From the NCBI GenBank assembly GCA_009694095.1, contig SHVV01000008.1:1-36093 (forward strand): a stretch of 36,093 bases of DNA, written 5' to 3'. This document shows, piece by piece, positions 25,428-35,737 of the stretch (positions are counted from its first letter, which is position 1; the number at the start of each line of letters is the position of its first letter). The stretch comes from Alphaproteobacteria bacterium. Lineage in GTDB: Bacteria; Pseudomonadota; Alphaproteobacteria; SHVV01. The translations under genes and the position numbers were made by a program. The notes below the pieces were generated by a model, which was given only the letters and a program-made list of their open reading frames with translations, was not told the DNA's origin and did no database searches.

Positions 25428-25859
25428 ACATTCGTTAAATACCCTTTGCCGAATGCGGCGACCAAATCGCGCGCCCGGCAAAGGTTGAAGCGCCGGCTTT
25501 TCCGCCGGAACGGTTGCGAAAAGGCAACCGGCAGCGCGGCCCTCAATCGCGCATCGAACCGACCCAATCGATCATGTCAGCATGGTCCCACGGTTGTCCG
25601 GGGGCAACCGAGCGACAATCAGCTTGACGCGCGAAACCGTCGACAATCCGTTTCCTCTGAAGCGAACGAGCGCGGCGGCTTGCGGGATCGGGTTCCCGTC
25701 TCTTTCAATCGGTGACCGACTTCAGTTCGGCTCGTAAGAGTACACAGCAGTGCTGCATCGCAAGCGAACACTTCGAGCCCCATCGGATTGAGCGACGCAT
25801 AGAGATCGTCGCGCCCCCGGCTGTTCAACCGGAGCGACCAATCTAACTTCGAGCGATCG
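25428..25859. other. Structured gene-free region after cspA
   Basis: No gene is seen in these 432 bases. The first 100 hold three inverted repeats: CCTTTGCCG (25443-25451) with CGGCAAAGG (25476-25484); CCGGC (25493-25497) with GCCGG (25504-25508); and CGGTTGC (25511-25517) with GCAACCG (25524-25530). None has a T-tract. They may form the 3' end of the cspA transcript or a small RNA. Confidence 0.5.
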
Positions 25860-26586
25860 TTAAGTCCGGTTGATTGACACTCCGCGATCGACTGGGAGCG
25901 CCGCACCGGTGGTAAACGTCGAGGCGTCGGACGCGAGATAGAGCACCGATCGCGCGATCTCGTCGGGACTGGCCAAGCGCTTTAACGCGTGTAGTCCCTC
26001 GACGAAGGAGCGCGCTTCAGGCGTCGCGATCATGGTATGCGCCATCGCCGTTTCGGTACCGCCCGGCAGGATGGCGTTTACGCGAACGCGCTTGGGACCG
26101 AATTCGGCCGCTAGAACCTGGGTGAGGTCCGAGGAGCCCCGCCTTGCTCGCAGCGTAGGCCGCGGTACTCGGCAATCCGGCCGAATAGCCGACGAAAGTA
26201 GAGGTAAAGATCAGCGAGCCGCCACCGCGGGCAACGAGCGCCGGAATCTGATGTTTGGCGCCGAGAAACGCACCGGTTAGGTTGGTGGCGGGCGTCAACT
26301 CACCGAGCGTACCGGCGTTGGTGAACCCGATATTGAGGCCGCCGCAGCGATCGAGGGCGGTTGCGACCAACGCTTCAACGTAAGATTCATCCCCGACATC
26401 CCCTGCTAACGCGAACGCGATGCCGCCAGCCGCGACGATTTCGGCCGCAAGGGCCTCGAGTTCTGCGCGGCGTCGAGCGGCCAAGACAACCCGGGCGCCT
26501 TCGCTCGCGAACAGTCTGGCGGTGGCATTTTCGATTCCAGAGCTAGCTCCGGTGATGATGGCGACTTTGTCGGCGAGCGCAGGCAT
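25860..26586 (-). pseudogene. Frameshifted short-chain dehydrogenase/reductase
   Basis: Two adjoining frames together encode one SDR of about 241 residues. The first runs from the ATG at 26586 (MPALADKVAIITGAS) to the catalytic YAASK. Near 26128 one extra base shifts the frame. The second frame continues with LTQVLAAEFGP, VRVNAILPGGTETAM and the C-terminal SDASTFTTGAALPVDRG. The length of 727 bases equals 242 codons plus one base, so a single insertion explains the break. In addition, the last Gly of the TGxxxGxG cofactor motif is Glu (TGASSGIEN), from GGA/GGC to GAA. Two independent defects favour a genuine pseudogene over a sequencing error, though an error cannot be excluded. Confidence 0.8.
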
Positions 26587-26751
26587 GAAGGGCTCCGTAC
26601 CGGCGTTGCGCCGGTCCGACACCATGACCAACCGCATTCATCGAAGCAGCCCAGTTCTTGCTGTTCTGGCACAAATCCAGGAAAAACATCGCGAACCTCG
26701 ATTCGCCAAGAATCCGAGCGCTCATCGGCGAAGCGACGTCCGTCGCGGCGG

Positions 26752-27594
26752 TCAAGCCAGATCTCCGTTCATGAACTCGATCACCGTGCGATTAAAAAAA
26801 TCCGCGTGCTCGCCTTGCAGCATGTGTCCGCAGCGATCGACCAGCACCAATTTTCCGTTCCGCAGCTTCTTAATGCCGGCCTCCAGGTCCTTCACCGGTA
26901 CTCTAACGTCGTCTCGTCCGGACATCGCCAGGACAGGAATCGTCACCTGGTGGATGCGGTCGCCGCAGCGAAAGGGTCGCGACAATCCGTTGTCGAAGTT
27001 GGCCCGTGCGATAGCTTCATAAGAATCCGCCATGCCGGGTTGGGCGTAGCTCGTCAATTGCGGCAGCAGAATTTCTTCCGGAATGTTGTTCGCGTCATAG
27101 CAAACGTTGATGAGTCGCTGGCGGCACGTCTCCAGGCTGGGGTTGCGCAGCGCCGACATCGCGTTCGCGAACGATTTATCGAATCCCACGACCGTATCGT
27201 CGGGTGCCTGGAATATCCGATGCGACCCGTTCAAAATGAGCCGTTCGACCTTGGCCGGGCGCTCGAAGTAGAGCAGCGTCGCGATGGTGGCGCCGTAGGA
27301 ATGGCCGCACACGCTAAAGCGATCGACGCCCAAACGGTCGAGCAGGCCGAGCACATGGCGAACCATGAGCGGATGGGCGGCTTGGCCGTTCAACCCCGGA
27401 AAGCCGGTGAATCCATGACCGAGAAGATCCGGCGCGATGATGCGAAAGTGCTTGGCCAGCGGATCGACGTTGCGGATCCACGAATCGGCAGCGATACCGA
27501 GCCCATGCAAGAGTACGAGCGTTCGCTCATGCCCCGAACCTTCGTGGTAGTACCGCGTTTGCACGCCGTCGATTTCGGTAAATGCTACTCGCAC
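26752..27594 (-). CDS. Alpha/beta hydrolase (MhpC/BphD-like), copy 1
   Basis: A 280-residue alpha/beta hydrolase. Visible are the oxyanion-hole HGLG (30-33), nucleophile S99 in GHSYG, acid D228 or D229 in SGRDD, and H257 in CGHM. The overall layout is like the meta-cleavage-product C-C hydrolases (MhpC, BphD), but esterases and haloperoxidase-like enzymes share it. It is paralogous to the protein at 28635-29465: both carry C-R-x-R-L-x-N-V-C-Y-D and QLTSYAQ in the lid region. That shared lid suggests related substrates. It starts at the ATG at 27594, with GGAGGG upstream. Confidence 0.9.
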   Translation of the reverse strand: MRVAFTEIDGVQTRYYHEGSGHERTLVLLHGLGIAADSWIRNVDPLAKHFRIIAPDLLGHGFTGFPGLNGQAAHPLMVRHVLGLLDRLGVDRFSVCGHSYGATIATLLYFERPAKVERLILNGSHRIFQAPDDTVVGFDKSFANAMSALRNPSLETCRQRLINVCYDANNIPEEILLPQLTSYAQPGMADSYEAIARANFDNGLSRPFRCGDRIHQVTIPVLAMSGRDDVRVPVKDLEAGIKKLRNGKLVLVDRCGHMLQGEHADFFNRTVIEFMNGDLA

Positions 27595-27920
27595 CGACCA
27601 CCTCCCTCCGAACGTTCGAAATCTAGAGACGAAACGAGGGTCTGTTCAAGGCGGCCGTGCGATCGGCTACGACCCGTCGAAGCCAGAAACTCGAATCGCG
27701 TCGCCGTCGATTGGGTATTCCGAGCGATGCCGGCGAATGGCCGATTGGCCGCTGCCATTTTCGGCCTGCCGCGTATGAGGTGGGCGCTTGGAGTTGGCGA
27801 GACCGACCCCCGGGAGGTCGATACGATCTGGTCGATCGACCTCCCGAGGGATTTTCGAGCTCTGGCGCCACGCTCGACGGATTGGCCCGCGAGCGACGCC
27901 AAGCGAGCGGACGTTCGGCC
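27595..27920. other. Gene-free region with a strong inverted repeat
   Basis: About 326 bases between the start of the hydrolase gene and the end of the SH3-protein gene, both on the minus strand. No gene is recognised. It must hold the hydrolase promoter, and contains the inverted repeat listed at 27807-27850. Confidence 0.5.
27807..27850. repeat. Long inverted repeat downstream of SH3-protein gene
   Basis: CGGGAGGTCGAT (27811-27822) pairs perfectly with ATCGACCTCCCG (27835-27846), and after one mismatch the arms extend by CCC/GGG, giving 16-base arms around a 12-base spacer. There is no T-tract on either side. It is either a 3'-end hairpin of the SH3 gene or a palindromic operator for the hydrolase gene. 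Confidence 0.65.
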
Positions 27921-28235
27921 TTACTTCGCGGCGAGAAGCGAGGTTGCGATATACCCTTCCAACTTACCGGCGCGCACGTGAGTCCACTCGCCGGACGCAT
28001 GGAGGATTTGCACCTTGGTCCCACGCCGGAGACTGGTGATTTTCTTCGATTTTTGGTCGGGCGCCGCGCGCAGAATTGCGCTCTTCACGCGCACGGCCGT
28101 CTGTCCGCCGGATTGAGCGAGATGAACGCCGATTGCCGGCGAGGCGCCGCTCGCCGCGACCAGCGGCGCAGCGCCAGCCGCAAAAGCAAGACCCATGGAA
28201 GCCGAAACCGCGACTGCCGCAAACAAATTCCACAT
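27921..28235 (-). CDS. Small exported bacterial SH3-domain protein
   Basis: A 104-residue protein. An N-terminal hydrophobic stretch (about 4-27) followed by Ala-rich sequence is a probable signal peptide or anchor. Residues about 45-100 fit a bacterial SH3 (SH3_3) domain: VRVKSAILRAAPDQKSKKI, then LRRGTKVQIL, GEWTHVRAG and LEGYIATSLL. Such domains usually sit in the envelope and bind peptidoglycan or partner proteins. The ATG at 28235 has AAGGAGTG upstream. It is a single gene with no functional link to its neighbours. Confidence 0.85.
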   Translation of the reverse strand: MWNLFAAVAVSASMGLAFAAGAAPLVAASGASPAIGVHLAQSGGQTAVRVKSAILRAAPDQKSKKITSLRRGTKVQILHASGEWTHVRAGKLEGYIATSLLAAK

Positions 28236-28634
28236 CGAGTAACACTCCTTCAGGTTGATGGCGTTGTCGGCTTAACATCTAGAATTGGAGCGAGGTGCGC
28301 CAATTCGCCGCGCCACCAATTCGGTGGGATACTCGAAATCCGGACCAAATGCCAATTGATTGACGTTGGCGGCAATCTCCAGTTCAGTCGCTCGCTTGCG
28401 TTCCGCTCACGGTTTAACTTCGACCGCTGCTCATCGGATCTCGCATGCACCGGCTTCGCGCCGATCGCGAACGGCCCGTTTGCGTGCGGTGATCCGTCCG
28501 TTTCCGGCGTTCCGCGCCCTTCGCTCGCTCGACGAGACGCCCCCCCCTCGGCGCCCGCGTCCGGTTAGCATTTTGGTCGGACTGATCGTGTGGCAAACTC
28601 CTCCAATCGAGGTCGCGGAAGCGAAGGGGGATCC
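28236..28634. other. Divergent gene-free region between SH3 protein and hydrolase 2
   Basis: Roughly 400 bases between divergent genes. It contains only short frames without ribosome-binding sites or recognisable products. It presumably contains both promoters; no clear promoter boxes stand out. Confidence 0.5.
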
Positions 28635-29465
28635 ATGCGCGCCAGTTTTGTCGAGGTCGACGGCATTCGCACCCGTTACCTGCATGCGGGCGACGGGCCG
28701 CCGCTATTGCTTCTCCACGGCCTCGGAATTTCAGCCGATTGCTGGTTCTATAATATCGACGCGCTGGCGGAGCACTTCTCGGTATTCGCATTGGACATGC
28801 TCGGCCAAGGCTTCACCGGCTTTCGCGACTTGGGCGGCCGCGCCGCGCAGCCGGTACTGATGGAGCATGTCGCGTCCTTCGCCGACAAGCTTGGCCTCGA
28901 CAGCTATTCGGCGTGCGGCAGCTCCTACGGCGCCGGCATGTCCGCGCTCCTTTACCTGCATCGTCCGGAGCGGATGAGGAAGCTCGTGCTGATCGGCTCC
29001 GGCTCGACCTTCCGTCCGTCCGACGCGCAAGAAGAAGGTTTTGCCCGATCGTATAAGAATGCGGCATCGGCTTTACGCGATCCGACGTTCGAAAACTGCC
29101 GCAAACGGCTCGCCAATGTCTGCTACGACCCGCGCTCGGTCACCAACGTCGTGATCTTCGGGCAGCTCACGAGCTACGCCCAAGACTACATCCTGCCGGC
29201 CTACGAGCAGATTGCGCGCGCCAACATGAACATCGAACTGACGCGGCCGCACCGGCTGGTGGGGCGGCTCGAACAGATTAAACTGCCGACGCTGATCGTG
29301 GTCGGCCGCGACGATCCACGATCGAGCGTCGAATTCCACATCGCCGGGCACAAGCGGATGCCGAACGCGGAACTTGTCATCTACGAGAAATGCGGCCACA
29401 TGCCGATGATCGAGCAAGTCGAACGCTTCAATCAAACGGTCAAAGAATTCCTGCTGTGCGCTTGA
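28635..29465 (+). CDS. Alpha/beta hydrolase (MhpC/BphD-like), copy 2
   Basis: A 276-residue alpha/beta hydrolase with HGLG (28-31), nucleophile S97 in GSSYG, D226 or D227 in VGRDD, and H255 in CGHM. The ATG at 28635 follows AAGGGGGAT and gives an N-terminus collinear with copy 1 (VEVDGIRTRYLH against TEIDGVQTRYYH). The shared lid motifs C-R-x-R-L-x-N-V-C-Y-D and QLTSYAQ mark the pair as paralogues. The nucleophile elbow differs (GSSYG instead of GHSYG). It is followed 145 bp later by a transporter on the same strand. Confidence 0.9.
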   Translation: MRASFVEVDGIRTRYLHAGDGPPLLLLHGLGISADCWFYNIDALAEHFSVFALDMLGQGFTGFRDLGGRAAQPVLMEHVASFADKLGLDSYSACGSSYGAGMSALLYLHRPERMRKLVLIGSGSTFRPSDAQEEGFARSYKNAASALRDPTFENCRKRLANVCYDPRSVTNVVIFGQLTSYAQDYILPAYEQIARANMNIELTRPHRLVGRLEQIKLPTLIVVGRDDPRSSVEFHIAGHKRMPNAELVIYEKCGHMPMIEQVERFNQTVKEFLLCA

Positions 29466-29610
29466 TCCTTCGTTGTCGACTCTCGATCCGGGGGCGCGGC
29501 GTGGCGCCGGCGCGAACGTTTGAACGATCCACGTGCCGTTTGCGCAGTGCCGGGGAAACCGCGCTTGCCGCCACGATCGATCTCGCCCATCGAGTCGCGG
29601 CGGGATCTCC

Positions 29611-30546
29611 ATGACGATGGCATCGAGCGACTGGGCGACACGACTCGCGATGCGCCACCCTTGGGCGCCGTACGGCCTCCTCACGCTCGCGATGCTGTCC
29701 TACGGCTCATACTACGTCGTGGGCCGCGCCGTGCACGACGAGTTCCCGCCGGTCGCGCTTTCGTTTTGGCGCGCGGTTGGCGCTTGCGTGCTCCTCTATC
29801 CGTTCATCGCGCCGGCATTGGCCCGAAGCTACCGTCAATTGTTCCGCCATTGGTCGCTGATCGCCGCGCTTGGGCTGACGCAGGCCGCGATCGGGCAAGT
29901 CACCATCTTGTGGGCGCTGCACACGACGACCGCGATCAATGCGGCGCTGATCTCGGCGTTGTTGCCCGCGTTCACCGTCGTTCTCGCGGCGGTAATGGTC
30001 CGCGAACGCATGAACGCCAGCCAGCGCCTCGGCATCGCCGTCGCGTTCGTCGGCGCGGTGATCGCCATCGTGCGCGGCGATTGGTCGGTGCTGATCAGCC
30101 TCGAATTCGTCGTCGGCGACATCCTGGTCTTGATCACTACGGTGGCTTGGGCGTTTTATTCGGTGTTGGTGAAGCGAGTGCCGGTCAACCTCGATCCTTT
30201 CGTCGTCTTCTTCGGCCTAACGGCGTTCGCCGCGGTGCTCTTGCTTCCGCTGCATGCGGTTGAGGCGATCGTGCTCGGCGCCTATCCAGTGCCGAGCACC
30301 GCTGCGGTGGCCGGCATTCTCTACATCATCGTGTTCACGGCGATCCTCGGGCTAGTGTTCCTCAACATCGGTATCGCCGCGCTCGGACCGGCCCGCGCGA
30401 GTTCGTTCTACTACCTGATGCCGGTGTTCACCGCCTTGATCGCCGTGGTGGCGCTCGACGAGGCGCTCCGGCTTTACCACCTCGCCGGCTTGGCGCTCGT
30501 GGTCGGCGGAATCTATTTTTCCGGCCGCCCGGACCGCGCGCGGTAA
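29611..30546 (+). CDS. EamA-family (DMT superfamily) transporter
   Basis: A 311-residue membrane protein with ten hydrophobic segments arranged as two EamA repeats. Examples are MLSYGSYYVVGRA and SFWRAVGACVLLYPF in the first half, and ILYIIVFTAILGLVF and GPARASSFYYLMPVF in the second. Family members export or import small metabolites. The ATG at 29611 is preferred over the frame start at 29533, which adds 26 residues without membrane character. It could export an intermediate or end product of the catabolic island, but this is inferred only from position. Confidence 0.9.
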   Translation: MTMASSDWATRLAMRHPWAPYGLLTLAMLSYGSYYVVGRAVHDEFPPVALSFWRAVGACVLLYPFIAPALARSYRQLFRHWSLIAALGLTQAAIGQVTILWALHTTTAINAALISALLPAFTVVLAAVMVRERMNASQRLGIAVAFVGAVIAIVRGDWSVLISLEFVVGDILVLITTVAWAFYSVLVKRVPVNLDPFVVFFGLTAFAAVLLLPLHAVEAIVLGAYPVPSTAAVAGILYIIVFTAILGLVFLNIGIAALGPARASSFYYLMPVFTALIAVVALDEALRLYHLAGLALVVGGIYFSGRPDRAR

Positions 30547-30788
30547 CTCGCTCGACATCGGCCGACCCGGTCGCGATGCAACCGGGGCCCTCACCACGAT
30601 CGGGCCGTCGGAGCGACTTCCGCCGCTCTGCCACTAACTTCCATGCCAATCCTTGGGACATGGCGATGTGAACTGCCCGGTCCGATCGGTGTGAGCGAGC
30701 AGGTTATCGTTGACGTAGCTGTAGCGAGTGAGGCTCTGGCCGTCGGACCAGCGCCGGTCAAGAGCGCCGGTGCCTGGAACCTAAATCG

Positions 30789-31178
30789 TCAAACCGGAAG
30801 GTCGCTCGCGTGCGATGATAGGATCGTCAGCCGGTAGCCGCTTGGGTCGAGGACCTCGAATCGGTCGTGAATCGAGCCGCGCGCGATCGGCGTTGGCTTC
30901 ATGCCAAGCTTCGAACAGGCGTCGCATGTTGCGCCGACATCGTCGACCATAAAATCGAATGGCGCCGCTGCGCCGCGTTTGCCCCGCTCGGTCGCCTTGA
31001 GGATCAGCATTTGGGTGCCGCCGCGCAACTCAAGCACGGCGAAATCCTCCCGGCGCACGATGCCGCTGACGCCGAGCGACTCGTACCAATCGGCCGCCTT
31101 GGCGATGTCGGCGACGCGATGTTGGACGTGGCCGATCACAATCGGCTGACGCAGGTCTTTCTTCTTTCGTGCGGGCAT
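30789..31178 (-). CDS. VOC-superfamily (glyoxalase/bleomycin-resistance-like) protein
   Basis: A 129-residue single-unit VOC protein: GHVQHRVADIAKAADWYESLG (read in part) at the start, a central FAVLELRGGTQMLIL, then FMVDDV and the C-terminal FEVLDPSGYRLTI. His (H17 or H20) and Glu (E112 in RFEVLD) are candidate metal ligands. Family members include glyoxalase I, extradiol-type dioxygenases and resistance proteins; which applies is not clear. It is transcribed divergently from uvrB across 160 bp. Confidence 0.85.
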   Translation of the reverse strand: MPARKKKDLRQPIVIGHVQHRVADIAKAADWYESLGVSGIVRREDFAVLELRGGTQMLILKATERGKRGAAAPFDFMVDDVGATCDACSKLGMKPTPIARGSIHDRFEVLDPSGYRLTILSSHASDLPV

Positions 31179-31338
31179 GGTCGATTCTTCGATGCTGGCA
31201 TCGGCGACATCGAAGCGTCAAGTGCCCACTCCGCCAGCCCGACTTCAACCGATGGCCTTCGCCGATTCGGAGCGGCCTCGGCGACCGGCCCGCCGCCGCG
31301 CCCTGGCCAATCACTCTCGCCCGAGCATATAACAACGA

Positions 31339-33519
<2,181 letters not shown>

Positions 33520-33613
33520 GCATGGCACGGGTCGACGCTTCGTACCGGCGGGCGTCGGCTTCGCGGCCACGCATCGCCGGAGTACCAACCGAGAGTAAGG
33601 TGGCTCACACCCG

Positions 33614-34408
33614 ATGACCGCTGTTGCCGCCCACCGTTCGATTGGTGTCGGCGGCGAAGAAGCCGCGAACTACGGCATCGACGCACCGGTTTGGATTCGC
33701 CGGCTAGTCGTTGCCGGCGTGATCGCAATCGCCACAGGCGCCGCCTCGGCTGGCTACTGGGCAACCGCGAGCTCGAGCAGCCTCGCGCTGCAAGGCGGTT
33801 CGGTCGCAGCGATTAGAGGTGGCCTCGGGCTGCTATGGTCGGCCGCAGTGCTCTGGCGCTACGGTAGGCACCGAGAATTCCTCCATCGTGAACGCATGCT
33901 GAACGCCGTGGTGTGGCGGGGAACCGAAACCGTACTCGACATCGGCGTTGGCAGCGGGCTGCTCTTGATTGGCGCCGCCAAGCGGGTGCCGCAGGGCTAC
34001 GCGCTTAGGATCGATGTTTGGCGCTCCCAGGACCCATCGCACAATACGCCGACGATCACGCTGCACAACGCATTGCTCGAGGGTGTGGCCGCGAACTTGA
34101 TGCTGCTGACGGGAGACGCCCGCCGCTTGCCGTTTGCAAGCGAGAGTGTCGACGTCGTTCTCTCGAATCTTTGCTTGCACAACATCTCGAATGCGGCGGG
34201 TCGCTCGGCAGCCTGCCGGGAAATCGCGCGCGTCTTGGCGCCGGACGGGTTGGCATTCGTTTCCGACCACCGTCACAGCGAAACCTACATGCGGGAGATG
34301 CTCGCCGCAGATTTGACGGTCTTTGGCTCGCCGCTACTTCCATTCACGCTTTTTCCGCCGCTGCGAGTAGTATCCGCAACGAAAACAGCCGGTTCACAAA
34401 CACCATGA
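33614..34408 (+). CDS. Membrane-anchored class I SAM-dependent methyltransferase
   Basis: A 264-residue protein. Two hydrophobic segments (about 31-50 and 64-81) precede a methyltransferase domain with SAM motif I VLDIGVGSG (107-115), a GDARRLPF acidic loop and a LSNLCLHNI post-motif. The cytoplasmic domain probably methylates a small molecule or lipid; the target is unknown. The stop codon overlaps the start of the next gene by four bases (ATGA), so the two are co-translated, which links it to the pterin genes. Confidence 0.85.
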   Translation: MTAVAAHRSIGVGGEEAANYGIDAPVWIRRLVVAGVIAIATGAASAGYWATASSSSLALQGGSVAAIRGGLGLLWSAAVLWRYGRHREFLHRERMLNAVVWRGTETVLDIGVGSGLLLIGAAKRVPQGYALRIDVWRSQDPSHNTPTITLHNALLEGVAANLMLLTGDARRLPFASESVDVVLSNLCLHNISNAAGRSAACREIARVLAPDGLAFVSDHRHSETYMREMLAADLTVFGSPLLPFTLFPPLRVVSATKTAGSQTP

Positions 34409-35154
34409 CAAAAGTAGCGCTCGTGACAGGCGCCGGCGTGCGCATCGGCCGCGCCATCGCGCTCGGCCTCGCCGCCGATGGCTGGACCGTGGCCGTGCAT
34501 CATCGGAATTCAGCCGCCGCCGCGCGCGCCGTCGTCGCGGCGATCGCCAAGGCCGGAGGTCGGGCGCAATCCTTCGCCGCCGATCTCGCCGACGAGCGCT
34601 CGACCCAAGAGTTGCTGGGCCACGTGCGCGCGGCGCTCGGGCCGGTCACGCTCTTGGTCAACAACGCCTCGGTGTTCGACTACGACGACTGGGCGAGCGC
34701 CGATCGAGCTTCGTGGGACCGGCATTTGGCCGTCAATCTGCGGGCGCCGCTGGTGCTGGCGCAGAATTTCGCGTGCGCTTTGCCCAAGGGTGCGAACGGC
34801 AACATCGTCAATCTGCTCGACCAACGGGTGTGGCGTCTAACGCCGCAGTTTCTCTCGTACACCGTTAGCAAGACCGGCTTGTGGACGCTGACCCGGACGC
34901 TGGCCATGGCACTGGCGCCGCGAATTCGCGTCAACGCGATCGGTCCCGGCCCGACGCTCAAGAGCGCGCGCCAGAGTCCGGCGCACTTTCGCCGCCAGGC
35001 GCGCTCCACGCCGCTCGGACACGGCGCAACGCCGGCCGAGATCTATGCCGGCGTCCGTTTCATTCTCGGTGCGCCGTCGCTCACCGGCCAGATGCTGGCG
35101 CTCGACGGCGGCCAGCATTTGAACGGGCGGGCGCGAACGTCGGAGCGCGAGTAA
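34405..35154 (+). CDS. folM: Pteridine-reductase-type SDR (FolM/PTR1-like)
   Basis: A 249-residue SDR. The cofactor motif is TGAGVRIGR (8-16), with the Arg typical of pteridine reductases. The catalytic Ser of classical SDRs is replaced by D139, 13 residues before Y152 (SYTVSK, K156), exactly as in PTR1 (D181/Y194/K198). A long conserved C-terminus, RVNAIGPGPTLKS, followed by SLTGQMLALDGGQHL, fits the FolM branch. It likely reduces dihydropterins such as dihydromonapterin or dihydrofolate with NADPH. Its start overlaps the methyltransferase stop, and folB follows 139 bp downstream, which supports a pterin/folate role. Confidence 0.85.
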   Translation: MTKVALVTGAGVRIGRAIALGLAADGWTVAVHHRNSAAAARAVVAAIAKAGGRAQSFAADLADERSTQELLGHVRAALGPVTLLVNNASVFDYDDWASADRASWDRHLAVNLRAPLVLAQNFACALPKGANGNIVNLLDQRVWRLTPQFLSYTVSKTGLWTLTRTLAMALAPRIRVNAIGPGPTLKSARQSPAHFRRQARSTPLGHGATPAEIYAGVRFILGAPSLTGQMLALDGGQHLNGRARTSERE

Positions 35155-35293
35155 CGGGGATCGGCTATGCTGCGGTCAGCTCATGGTCCGACAAGCGCGT
35201 CATGGCGACGAGGCGGGCACCTCGCCACCGCCTCGTCGCGGACTTCTCGAAGGCTGAGGCCGATGCCGCCAGCGCGTGATTTTAGGTTCTGAG

Positions 35294-35737
35294 ATGACCG
35301 ACCACCGCACCACCAAAACGACCCATCGCCCGATCGTCCTTGCCGATGCCGGCCGCAAACTCCGCCACGTGTTCGTGCGCGATCTCGAACTCGGGGCCAA
35401 GATCGGCGTGCACACCTCCGAGCGGGTATCGACGCAGCCGATCCGGATAAACGTCGATCTCGCGGTGCACGAGGACGACGCGCCGCTGCGCGACGAATTG
35501 GCCGATGTCGTTTGCTACGAGGATATCGTCAACGCGATCAAGGGGCTGCTCGCGCAGGGCCATGTCAATCTGGTCGAGACCTTGGCCGAGCGGATCGCCG
35601 CGCGCTGCCTGGTCGATCCGCGCGTGTACTCGGCGCGGATACGGATCGAGAAGCTCCGTGTCATCGCCGAGGCCGCGAGCGTCGGGGTTGAAATCGAGCG
35701 CCGGCGGCCCAAACTGGCCGCCAGCGTCCGGCCGTGA
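35294..35737 (+). CDS. folB: Dihydroneopterin aldolase
   Basis: A 147-residue FolB. The key residues sit at the expected spacing: E43 (HTSE), Y75 (CYEDI), E95 (LVETLAE) and K120 (IEKLRV), matching E22, Y54, E74 and K100 of the characterised enzymes. It converts 7,8-dihydroneopterin to 6-hydroxymethyl-dihydropterin and glycolaldehyde in folate synthesis. An N-terminal extension of about 25 residues precedes the domain (HVFVRDLELGAKIG). The ATG at 35294 is chosen; an in-frame start at 35276 is possible. It follows the FolM-like gene. Confidence 0.93.
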   Translation: MTDHRTTKTTHRPIVLADAGRKLRHVFVRDLELGAKIGVHTSERVSTQPIRINVDLAVHEDDAPLRDELADVVCYEDIVNAIKGLLAQGHVNLVETLAERIAARCLVDPRVYSARIRIEKLRVIAEAASVGVEIERRRPKLAASVRP

